A program made the translations under genes and the position numbers. The notes under the pieces are model-generated. The model made no database searches, had not been told where the DNA came from, and worked only from the letters and a program-made list of their open reading frames with translations. From Oidiodendron maius Zn (lineage: Eukaryota; Ascomycota; Leotiomycetes; Myxotrichaceae), in contig KN832872.1 in the NCBI GenBank assembly GCA_000827325.1, positions 1,860,001 through 1,924,000 on the forward strand: a DNA stretch of 64,000 nt. The letters are read 5' to 3'. Of this stretch, positions 24,626 to 34,462 are shown in pieces (positions within the stretch are counted from its first letter, which is position 1; every line of letters starts with the position of its first letter).

Positions 24626-25774
24626 ATGACTTTTTTATGGGCCATCTCACGACCTATCAACAGCGCGGCCGCTAGTGCGCAAGCCGAGGTAGTTATCGCG
24701 GCTCCTCAAAACACCACAATACCACGCCGGCGACAATCTAACATGACAATCAACATCCTCGTCGTTGGCGCCGGCGCCGTCGGTGCTTTCTACGCGTCAC
24801 GGCTTGCCCAAGTTCCATCGGTCAACGTTTCTGTTGTCTGCCGCTCCAACTACAAAGCCGTCGCTGCCAACGGCTTCTCTATAACCTCACCCAAGTACGG
24901 ATCCTACACATTCTCACCCCGGCACACTTTTGCAGACCCGCAAGCTGCTGCAAAGTCCTTGGTAACATGGGACTATATACTGGTTAGTACCAAGGCGTTG
25001 CCGGATGTGAGTGACGACTCGCGAATATTGGTGGGGCTGGTGAAGGAGGGTTATACAGCGATTGTGCTCGTGCAAAACGGGCTGGGCGTTGAGGATCCGT
25101 ACGTCAAAAGGTTTCCTGGCGCTCCTGTATTGAGCGCTGTGACTATAGTGAGCGCAGCGCAGACGTCACCGGGTGTAATCGCCCACAACCGCTGGACGCG
25201 GATCAGCATTGGGCCATACCTGCCAGGGTCGACTTCCTCGACAGCCAGTAGCTTAGCAGAGACGACTGCGATTGAGACGAACAGGACATTTGTGAAGCTG
25301 CTTCAAGCGGGAGGGATTGCAGATGCGGAGGAATACTCGCATTCCAAATTGCAGATGGTGCGATGGCATAAGATTGCCATAAACGCCTCGATGAATCCCT
25401 CTGCCGTACTCGCGGGTGGGGCGACAAACAACGCGATGTCCACCGACCCAGAGTTGTACCTACATTTGAAGGGCGTGATGGAGGAAGTTCTCTCTACAGC
25501 GCCGAAAGTATTGGGTACCCCCTTACCCAAAGAACTTGCAACACCCGAGGCCATCCTGAAGAGCACGCAGAGGAACACAAGCGGGAGCAAGCCGAGTATG
25601 TTACTGGACTGGGAGCAGGGTAAGAAGATGGAGCTAGAGGTCATACTGGGAAACCCCATCCGAATAGCTAGAGAGAAGGGGCTAGAAATGCCGAGGCTGC
25701 AGAGTTTGTATGCTCTCCTCAGAAAGGCTCAGGAGGTGAGAGAACTGCAGCAGAAGAGGGGGAGTAATTTATAG
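24626..25774 (+). CDS. 2-dehydropantoate 2-reductase family protein (ApbA/PanE)
   Basis: One exon, 382 residues from the first ATG, or 343 from the Met at 24743 (MTINILVVGAGAVGAFYASRL), which starts the Rossmann fold directly. The 39-residue extension is Arg/Ser/Ala-rich and low in acid, so it may be a mitochondrial targeting sequence. The nucleotide-binding motif is GAGAVGAFYASRL; LVQNGLGVED and the lysine-containing helix (WHKIAINASMNPSAVLAGG) are the substrate-site signatures. The family reduces ketopantoate with NADPH in pantothenate synthesis, but fungi have several paralogues, so this exact role is inferred. It sits 150 bases past POT1, same strand. Confidence 0.85.
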   Translation: MTFLWAISRPINSAAASAQAEVVIAAPQNTTIPRRRQSNMTINILVVGAGAVGAFYASRLAQVPSVNVSVVCRSNYKAVAANGFSITSPKYGSYTFSPRHTFADPQAAAKSLVTWDYILVSTKALPDVSDDSRILVGLVKEGYTAIVLVQNGLGVEDPYVKRFPGAPVLSAVTIVSAAQTSPGVIAHNRWTRISIGPYLPGSTSSTASSLAETTAIETNRTFVKLLQAGGIADAEEYSHSKLQMVRWHKIAINASMNPSAVLAGGATNNAMSTDPELYLHLKGVMEEVLSTAPKVLGTPLPKELATPEAILKSTQRNTSGSKPSMLLDWEQGKKMELEVILGNPIRIAREKGLEMPRLQSLYALLRKAQEVRELQQKRGSNL

Positions 25775-25820
25775 TATTATTACAATGCAAAACTACCAAA
25801 ATGCCATCTCCTTCATTCCC

Positions 25821-27149
25821 TCATAAGTCATCATGCACGATCCCCTCTTCAGTTGTGCCCGAACTTGGCTGCGTCTTTCCCTGCACAATATCCAGTACAA
25901 AACCTTCGGCGGCCTCAGGGGTGATATCCCGTGCTTGGTCAAACGGAAAGACTTGGCCCATCATTTGATTCTGCACTGCTAGCGCGGGAAATATTCCGGC
26001 CCTGAGACCCAGTGCCGGCGCCATGTACGCGTATTCAACGGCATCGATGATCACGAAGTTGAGGTATTCCTGGTACTTCTTGGCTAGATGTTTGAACTCT
26101 CTGTTATATGCAACCCTCTCACTCTCTGCTTCAGCAAAGATGTAAACTAGTGATTTTCCGGCCTGTGCAAAAATAATCAGCTCCTCTTCAGTTAATTTGG
26201 ATAGGAGGTCGAACCTGTAAATATTTCAACTGGTTCCTCCTGGTCATCTCCCCTATCAGCGGCGTTGTTGATTTCTCGACAAATTCCTGCAGAATATCTA
26301 GTCTCGATTGGCCGCATAGTGTTTGCTCATCTTCCCCCGCTTTATAGCGAACCACACACCCAAGTGTGACCTTTTCAGCCCTGGCAAGAGCTGCATCGGA
26401 TACGATTCCAAACGTGAATGTCCCGCGATTATGAGCTGCTAAGGTGGTGAACCTTGACTTTAATTCGGTATCTTTTTGGTCCATATATGCAACGAAAACG
26501 TCCTCATCAATATATTTAAAAGATGGCAGACTTTTCTTTTCTAGAGTAGATACCACTGGTCGCTCTGAACGGCGTAAGAAAGGAAGTATCCTTCTTCTCT
26601 TTAGCATTCTCACGATAACTCGCCGAGCAAACCAACTTACGAAGAAGCCTTCCTCGGTCCTCGATATCTAGTTATACTCCCATCTTTTCGAAATAATCTA
26701 ATAGCTGGGTATGATATTACGCCGCTCTCTTCGCAGAGCTTGGTTTCCCTCACACAATCGATGCTGATGAGAGGTATCTCTGTCTCGGCGCCTGCAGATG
26801 TCCATTCCAACTCTAGAGACTTGCTGCCCTCTCTATGTCGATCTCGTGAGCATTTACTCTATTTGTAATTTTTGCGCGGATTGACTTACGTCCAAGGCTA
26901 TGGTATTGGAGCTCTGATTAGCACTTTTTGTGAAATGAGGAAACTGAATTGCCTACCGCGACGACTAAGATTATTAGCAAATGTTCATATAGCGATCATT
27001 ATATATGATTTGCCAAACTCACAGGCGACCAAAGCTATATCGTTCTTCTTTAGCATCGACTTAAACTCAGATGCCGAGGCATGGTTCCATCCTGCTACCC
27101 TCTGCACTGAGCCAACTAAGAAAATAAGAGTTAATTTGAAGATCTTCAT
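25821..27149 (-). CDS. PDI-like ER protein without redox cysteines
   Basis: Six exons (27149-27023, 26964-26957, 26897-26890, 26832-26641, 26590-26215, 26162-25821) give 350 residues; every junction keeps frame. A signal peptide (MKIFKLTLIFLVGSVQRVAG) precedes a thioredoxin-like a domain. There the usual APWCGHCKSLE reads APWTEGSKSLE, so both catalytic Cys are absent, while the cis-proline (SYPA) remains. The b and b' domains follow (FAEAESERVAYNREF ... FPALAVQNQMMGQVFPFDQ). The protein stops where the second redox domain would start, with an acidic tail and a final HDDL, close to the HDEL retrieval signal. Two consecutive exons are only 8 bases. It is likely a non-catalytic ER chaperone or subunit; the divergent neighbour is a prolyl-hydroxylase-like gene. 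Confidence 0.82.
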
Positions 27150-27598
27150 AATGCCGATGCCATGTTAACCTAATCGATGTAGATGAGAATTGTTTATTTA
27201 AGAATGGCAAAAAACCTCAAAATATAGTGGGGTGGAGATCATGGCTCCTTGTTTCAATCAGCGCCGCCATGGCAGAGCTCGGACGGAGAGTTCGTTTGAT
27301 CTACTTGGAAACAGGGGGTGCTGGCCTTAAGCGAGTCTCATCGCTCCCCCTTATTGCACTTCCCGTTTCAGATCCTAATGTCCGCCCCGACATAGAAGCC
27401 TTATATCGAACTCGTAGTCCGAGTTCAGTGGCAATATTATTTCAATCATAAGCTATACGTCATCCATGTTTTTTCCTAAAATCCATCTATCTTCAGAGTC
27501 TTTCTCATGGTTACAGTAGCAGTAGCAGTCGCGAAGCGTCGTTGTCTCCCTTCGACGAATGTCATTATTATCCAGAAAAAGTTCAATTGAGAGTCAAT
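27150..27598. promoter_or_regulatory. Divergent promoter, PDI-like and P4H-like genes
   Basis: 449 bases between the two start codons, short enough for shared control. A CAGTAGCAGTAGCAGT triplet repeat lies near 27514-27530. A 75-codon chance frame at 27227 is not supported. Confidence 0.5.
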
Positions 27599-28518
27599 AT
27601 GTTATTCAGATTACCATCCCTTCTCGCATGTCTACTTTTCACAGCACATAGCAATGGAGAGCAAAGCGCTCAAGCGCCTCTTCCAGATGAGAGCTACACA
27701 TGCACCCACCCACCTTACAAAGTTCACGTCTTCTCTAAATCCCCTCTCGTTATCTATATCACCCACTTCATCACACCAGAGGAGCGAGCCCATCTCCTGG
27801 ACATAACGTACGTCCTGCAAATACTCCCAAATCCACCCACAACTTCTCCAACCCACATCAACTGACCCTTTCCACAGTGCCGGCACATTCTCATCCTCCC
27901 TCGCCTCCTCCGGCTCTAGTGGGCCAGGGATTTATAACACGCGAAAATCCCAATCCACCAGCGTGCAGCGCACACCCATTGTGCGATGCATCGAGACCCG
28001 GGCGCTGCGCTTCCAAGGCTTCGACGTACCGCGTACCCACCTCGAGCCACTACAGCTCGTCTCCTACACGCAGAAACAATCCTTCCATTACCACACGGAC
28101 TGGTTCCCTGTTGAGGCAGTCGCAGCCGACCATAGCGGGAACCGCGCATCCTCGTTCTTCGCATACGTGCAGGCACAAAATCTCACTGGCGGAGGCACGA
28201 ATTTCCCATTGCTAGACGCGCCAAGAGATGAAAGATGGTGCGATTATGTTGATTGCGACGAGGAGATTGAGAAGGGTGTCACGTTTCGGCCAGTGGAAGG
28301 TAATGCCGTCTTCTGGATGAATTTATTGGAGGATGGGAGGGGTGATGATAGGTGAGTATGCTTGGAGAGTTTATTTATGGACTGCATACTAATGATTGGG
28401 AAATAGGACTCTGCATGCTGGACTGCCAGTTACATCTGGGAATAAAGTTGGGATGAACATCTGGACCAGGCAGGGCGTGGTGCCTGAAGAGCTCAGAGGT
28501 ACTGATACAGACGATTAA
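27599..28518 (+). CDS. Prolyl 4-hydroxylase-like 2OG-Fe(II) dioxygenase, secreted or ER
   Basis: Three exons (27599-27807, 27878-28351, 28407-28518) give 264 residues. A signal peptide (MLFRLPSLLACLLFTAHSNG) is followed by a P4H-alpha-type catalytic domain. The iron facial triad is H-x-D in FHYHTDWFP plus His in TLHAGLP; the 2-oxoglutarate Lys/Arg lies in GNKVGMNIWTR. RFQGFDVPRTHLEPLQLVSY is the typical P4Hc core. Such enzymes hydroxylate proline in secreted proteins using O2, ascorbate and 2-oxoglutarate. It has no ER-retention signal of its own (ends DTDD), whereas the divergent PDI-like gene does. Confidence 0.9.
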
Positions 28519-28942
28519 CATACGGTGTAGTCTCGACATAAATAATTATACGTTTTAAATGATCCCAACCTTATCTAACAATGTCATTACAAATGGGCCT
28601 TGCCGTCATGTCTCAGCTGAGGCGGCAACACCCAATCCAATACTTTGTAAATCAGGGTACTCCACTTATACACAAAGTTGACGTTAGATACGTTCAAAGA
28701 GATACGGAAGGTCTAAGTTGAGCTTCAGGGTTGACGACGTTGATTCTACTATTTCAACTGCGCTGCGGAGGAAGCTTCCGTTTACCCTACAAGGCTGCCG
28801 CCACATAGAAGCATACTCGCGGAATATCGAATTCTCCTCTTGAACCCAGTCAAGTCGATAACCATACCAGCTATCTTGACCAGCGTATATCTATGAAATA
28901 CTAGTTCGGAAGAATATCCGCCGCCCAACCCTTTCTCCCCGC
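28519..28942. other. Convergent intergenic region
   Basis: About 420 bases between the stops of the P4H-like gene and MKT1. Nothing recognised. Confidence 0.45.
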
Positions 28943-31231
28943 TTACCTTCTTAGAGCGAGATAGGCTTTTGCGTCGTCCCACGCTTTCTTGTCACCCACT
29001 GGAATGTCACCATCCAAGATCTTTACGCCCTCATACAAAGCTTCAAAGAAGTCGAATGCGACGTCCAAATCTTCGGATATATTTACACTGTTAGGCAGGA
29101 ACTTAGCAGCGTAAGACACCTTGAGTTCCGCCCGTTGCTCTGCTGTAGTGTCAAGTTTCAAATAGTCATCCAGGTAGGTCTTGACTGCGATACCCAGTCC
29201 GACATTGATATCCGTATTCAGAGGCAAGCTATTGGTCTGGTTAGTCTTGCCCACGCAACTAGCTTAGGAGGTTACTTACCTTCTGCCAAGCTTTGTAAAG
29301 ACCTGGTCTCGACTTGCCTGCCCACTCAGGAACATTGATGCGGTGACGGCTTCCAACAGGTCTCTATCAGACTCGCGGACAGCTTTGATGATGGAGTAAA
29401 ATGAGAGGAAATTTTTGCTAAGAGGCCCAGTATAGCCGATAGCCTTGTGTCGAAGTTTAAGAAGACAGGCCGCTCGGCCGATGAGAATACAGCACGCCTT
29501 GTCTTCGTCAGTTCCGCGCAATGGGCCTCCAATAAGTTCCGTGTGGCGGTTCCGCGAGTTTAGGTTGTCGAAGCGGATGAGTTCGTAGGCGAGGAAAACC
29601 GCCTCTTCGACATGGTGAATGTCTTTGTATGCTTGTATGGCAGGTTGTACTGCATTTAGCGACTTTGCCAGAGCCTTCCCCCAACTTGTGAGCTGATGCT
29701 GGTCATCTATGTACCCTCTGAGATGAAGCAGCCGCCAGAGGGCATTTGACGCAACCTCTGCTGCAGACTTTAGTCCAGTTGCCGGCTTTGAAATCGTCTT
29801 TTCTGGGAAGCCCTTTTCCAACAGCGACGACACAGCAAAGGAAAACGTCCCTGGCTCTCTCTTGGTGGCAGTTTTCATGGCCTCAAGATCAGAGTCACGG
29901 ACTCCCCACTTATCTGCCTTCTGATTAGTTTGCGCAACGACATTGCGATGCACAAGCTCTTGCTTCAGGTTATCATCAAACCAGAATTTCACCACAATAT
30001 TCTTATACAGGAAACCTCGGTGTATCCGAGACGAAATGAGCGCTGATGCGATTTCTTTGAGCGGAGGTAATGAGGTGGTGACGAGACGTCGATATTCTTC
30101 AGAGAGAACGCCGTCAAGGGTAGGAAAGACTGTTGATTCAAGCGAACCAAAAGAGTTCATCAGCCTTGGCCCAACTACAGCTTTAGAGAGGTAATGATAG
30201 AGCTCAGGCGGTAATTGAAGGCCGAGGTATTCGACATTGTCCGAGGTGAGATGTTCAAACTCTCGGATGTGCACAGCGCCATCTTCTTGCACAGTCACAC
30301 AGTGTTTGACGCCCATCTTCGCCTTCCGGTACTTGTCAAGCCAGTTGGGGTCACGGAGCTGTAATATATCGCTGAATGCAGCGCAGGTGGTTGTAATGGA
30401 CTTCTCAGATGTCCTAAGCAGATTAACTGCATCGAGAACCGTGAAGGGCTGTCGGCTGATTATATTCTCGTCTTGAAGAGGAGGGAAGGTAGGTAAAAAG
30501 GATGTGCCAGTCATCAACAGGGCGTCGGCAAACATGTCAGGGGTAACGTTAAGTTTTTTGATCAAATCTGATCTAAGGACACCAGTGAAAGTCTTCTTCT
30601 CCCAGTCGGAGGACGTTGGTGGAAAGATGACTGCGTCGTTAATATCGTAAAGGAGGAGCTCTTTCGAGCCCATAATGCCATCAACGTACTGTGTCTCGAC
30701 GCTTTCGAGGTATGCAAGCTGTCAACACTGTTAGCATGATTTAGAGAAATGCAACAAAGAGGATACCTGAGCGCAAGCGCTAAATGGCGCAACAATGAAA
30801 TCAAGACCTCGCTCCGAGAGAACTTCCTGCAAAATAGGGTATAAATCTTCGACTTGAATAGCTCCTGATGAGCCAAAAGTCTTCACTGCATCACTGGGAT
30901 GGTTGTCTGCGTACAACTCCCAGGCATTTTGTGTCTTGGCCAGTGCCGTCCTGGCGCTGCGGAGGCCCATTCTGTCCTTGCCGACGACCGACTGGCCGTC
31001 GAAGATGAAGAGGGGAGCCATGCCATTCTGCTTCCACCGCTCTAGGTCCTCTTCTATGTGCTGCTGCAGGGCAATGGGAGCCCCCCCGAGGGCAGCCAGA
31101 AGAGGTTCGTGAGCCGGTGCCTCTTCAACCATGCGTTTGAGGTAGTATGTGGCCTCGACACCGATTTTGGCATTTTGGAGATCAGAGAATGGGGTAGAGC
31201 TGTGGGATTGGTGGTCAATGAGTGTTCTCAT
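28943..31231 (-). CDS. MKT1: Post-transcriptional regulator MKT1 (XPG/FEN1-like)
   Basis: Three exons (31231-30767, 30718-29280, 29228-28943) give 729 residues. The N-terminus is the FEN1/XPG-like region without full catalytic acids (LQNAKIGVEATYYLKRM, GMAPLFIFDGQSVVGKD, ... LAYLESVETQYVDGIMGSKELLLYD). The MKT1_N and MKT1_C regions follow (PPELYHYLSKAVVG; LLKLRHKAIGYTGPLSKNFL). In yeast Mkt1 works with Pbp1 on mRNA translation and mitochondrial function. The chosen start (MRTLIDHQSHSS) fits the family's length. A second start is possible: a reading frame ending 18 bases upstream can be spliced in frame (see 31249-31551), giving 818 residues. Confidence 0.88.
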
Positions 31232-31248
31232 ATTATGCAGTCAGCTAC

Positions 31249-31551
31249 TCACAATGCCTCGGAGCGAATAAACAAATCACCATCGGCTTCTGTGGTGAGA
31301 GTGACAAAGTTAGCGGTGAAGAAGTAGTCGTGCATCGAGAAGTTAGACCCTGGGGTTTCGGTCTGGGCTTCCAGCCAGCTGTAGATCCTCGCCGCATTCT
31401 CCGTGGTGTTGAACTGGAGCCGCAATTGCGAGATCTGGCCCATCTGCTCGACGCTGAGGGAGTCGAGGGAGATGGAGTATGGGGGGTTGTGCACAGCTGT
31501 GATGGGAATGCCATAACAGCCATTGAGATAGAAGGTCGAGTTCGTATTCAT
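31249..31551 (-). CDS. Small upstream frame of MKT1, separate gene or first exon
   Basis: 100 residues starting MNTNSTFYLNGCYGIPITAV, well placed after a pyrimidine-rich leader. I do not recognise it. Its stop codon overlaps a perfect donor (gtgagt, 31252 leftward), and a cccacag acceptor ends at 31200. Removing those 53 bases fuses this frame to MKT1 without a shift. So it is either an alternative N-terminus of MKT1 or the first cistron of a shared transcript; an independent gene with an 18-base spacer on the same strand is unlikely in a fungus. Confidence 0.45.
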   Translation of the reverse strand: MNTNSTFYLNGCYGIPITAVHNPPYSISLDSLSVEQMGQISQLRLQFNTTENAARIYSWLEAQTETPGSNFSMHDYFFTANFVTLTTEADGDLFIRSEAL

Positions 31552-32213
31552 GATGGCGATGGTGGCGGCAGAATGGTTTGGCGTGGGGGAGCGAGGGGAA
31601 TAAAGAGAGGGGATGGCACGTACTAGGCATCATGAAAAGTGAATGACGCTTCCTTAAAATCCACGTCGTGGGTCCTTCCAAAGTTTCCGCTCAAATTTTC
31701 CCAAATGCCCTTTCCAAACTAGACAACGCAGATTGTTAGGGAAGGGTATCCAAAACTATCGTCAGGGTTGCAGATGAGGATAAACTTTTAAGATTTGGCC
31801 ACGAGCCTCTAATCACGTCGAAGGATATTGTGAATGAGGGAAAGAACGGAGGACTCGAGAGGAGAAGCTCAAATAATGACCTATAGGAGTAGTCGGGGAC
31901 AGGTGCCTAGGAGGATGGGACGTCGTGAGGAGGAAGAACAGGAGAGAATGAGAGGATAGAAGAAGTTGGGGTTCGTGAGCCTCGTCTCATGGAAATCCAA
32001 AGGAGCTCCAGCCACATTTCTCCACAGGGCTTAGCGCATGTTGAGCGGCGCTAGATATATCACGTGCGAATGCAATCACGTGTACTGATATCGGCATCCC
32101 ACCTCAGAAGTCTTATCTTGACCATCTTCTTTTATGCAATTGACGATAAATTCCTGCGTGAGTATAGCAATCTGGACATTGAAATATACCATGTGCTAAT
32201 ATTCACAGCGGTC
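31552..32213. promoter_or_regulatory. Divergent promoter, MKT1 and 2OG oxygenase
   Basis: About 660 bases. Purine-rich on the + strand near 31850-31990. A TCACGTG palindrome-like site occurs at about 32059 and again near 32086. No gene is seen. Confidence 0.4.
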
Positions 32214-33657
32214 ATGTCGACGACGCAAGAAACAGCCCAGATCCCTGTGATCGACATATCCGGAGGACAGCCAGACGCGGAAATCGGTCGGGCATTAGTC
32301 GATGCTGCTGCCACCTATGGCTTCGTCTATGTGAAAAATGAAGGGAAGGACATCCCGGTTGCAGCGATCAACCGCATGTTTGATCTGGTAAACCTCTTGT
32401 TCTGTATCTACATATTTGTCTTTGAAACCCATATTTGAATTGCCGCCTAATTAGCACACAATCCAGTCCAAGCAGTTCTTCGCCTCTCCTGCTACAGAAA
32501 AGGAGAAATGCAAGATTACCCAGACTGTCAGTCTTCTCTGTTAGGGAACACTGCAGACTAGACTAACTGCTCCCAGAACCATGGCTGGGTGGGCATGCAC
32601 GCCGAGACGTTGGGTAATGGACAGAACGTGAGTATTCTTAACTCATTCAGATATACTGCTATCCATATCGTATTACTAACTCATAAATAGCTAGGAGACT
32701 TTAAAGAGTATGATATATGCTGTCCTGCCCTTCGTCTTGCATATTCTAGAATTACATTACTAATATCCCACGCACTAGGGCATTTAACATCGCGCAATTC
32801 CAATACGGAAAGCCTCAGCAGGCCCTTCCCTCTGTCCTGGCCGAACATGAGGACGAGGTCGCAAGCTTCCAGAAATACTGCAACGACATGGTTCTCAAGC
32901 TCCTCACACTCTTCAGCATTGGCCTCGAGGCAAGAACTCTTTTATTCTCGTCCTTATCTAAGTTACTGCATTTCTCGCTTATCCACCGGCCCCCCTTTTC
33001 CCTAACTTCCCACAACCCCTTCTCTCCCCCTCTCTCACTACCGCAAAATAACCGCCCTTCCCTTCACAGATTCCCCCGTCCTCAGGCGGTCCTTCATTCC
33101 TCCCCTCGCGGCACACAAACGGCCCCACAAAATCTATCCTCCGCCTCCTCTACTATCCTCCTATACCGCCCTCTTTCCCCTCCTCCAACCACCTCCGCGC
33201 CGGTGCCCATTCCGACTATGGCTCCCTAACCCTTCTTTTCCGCCTCCCAGGCCAGCCCGGTTTAGAAATCCTCCCACCTTCGTCATCCATCGCCTTTACT
33301 CCCGTCCCCATCCACCCCCCTGGAACCGAAGGCGACGTCGCGCCACCAGTGTTGGTAAACATAGGAGATCTACTTTCGGCGTGGACGAACGGCTTGCTGC
33401 GGAGTACGGTGCATCGAGTGGTTTTTCCTGGAGAGGGAGGAGGGGATAGGTACAGTATTGCGTATTTTGCACATCCCGTGGGGACGACTGTGCTTGAGAC
33501 AGTGCCGAGTGAGAGGGTTAGGAGGGCGGGGTTGGAGAGTGGGACGTCAAGTGGGGAAGGAGTAAAGGGGATGACAGCTGACGAATATCTTCTGGGGAGG
33601 TTGAGGGCTACGTATAAGGGGCTGTATGATAATGGGGAGAAGGGAAAGGGGAAGTGA
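32214..33657 (+). CDS. 2OG-Fe(II) oxygenase, isopenicillin-N-synthase-like
   Basis: Six exons (32214-32387, 32467-32526, 32577-32627, 32691-32707, 32779-32929, 33070-33657) give 346 residues. The N-terminal DIOX_N part reads IPVIDISGGQ ... ALVDAAATYGFVYVKN and NHGWVGMHAETLGNG. The iron ligands are His and Asp in GAHSDYGSLTLL and His in RSTVHRVVFPG; the 2OG Arg lies in RYSIAYFAHP. One exon is only 17 bases. The last intron (140 bases) starts GCAAGA rather than GT, a GC-AG intron after the normal GAG exon end. Fungal relatives act in secondary metabolism, nucleobase or gibberellin-like chemistry; the substrate is unknown. Confidence 0.87.
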
Positions 33658-34462
33658 GAGTACGTAATTACGAGAAATGTGTAGACGGAGATTCCATTCA
33701 TTCATTCACAGTACACCCGACTCGATTCCATGCTCATAACCATACATCCATCATAAGAGTTCAGCCTTGGCTTGCTCGCTTGCTTTCTGTGCTCATGAGC
33801 TATGCTATCACCAGTCCCTGTCCTTACTTCCATCCATCCATCCCCTCTGTTCCAACTCATTTCCATCTCCCAACGGATACACCTTCCTCGAACCCACCCC
33901 CAGCATCCTCCACTCACGCGCAGAAAGTGAAATGCCCAAGAAATTGGAAACCCGCAAACCATGATATAGGAGAGACCGCTCCACCGCCGAACCCCACTTG
34001 AACCCAAGCATCGCAAGAAAAGGAAGAAAAAGATAGTCCCCAAAAAGGACAGCTCGTTGAGTTTACGGGTGGTTGCCATTCGCTAGGCTGGGTCGTCGTG
34101 GTGGTGACTTGGCTCGTTCTTTCAATTCGTGAGAGGTAGTTGTCGTTAACAAAAAGAGAAGGGGAAAAAAAAACGCTGCGGCAAAAGGTATCGTATCGAA
34201 AAATGGATTCGAGGAAACGCCTGTCGATATGCTTGATATGGATTTGCGATGGGGTTGGAAACGTGAGTTTCCAATATGGTTCGGTGCAAATTTGCATTGC
34301 TTTGCGTTTGTCTGACTTGATTGCGCGTGCAAAAACGTTGTGTCGACAATTATAATTAAGGAAATCGTGCCTGTCCGGCTGGTCGCGTCGAGCTCTGCTC
34401 TACGCGGGATATTTTCTCGGTGTTGATGATAGATCATCTCCATGCCTACCAGGTCTTACAAT
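33658..34462. other. Convergent intergenic region
   Basis: About 800 bases between the 2OG oxygenase and MUB1 stops. Several frames stay open by chance on both strands. No convincing gene. Confidence 0.45.

Noticed and set aside
33654-34355. Small frames between the 2OG oxygenase and MUB1
   Set aside because: Convergent 3' flank; no start context, family motif or codon pattern.
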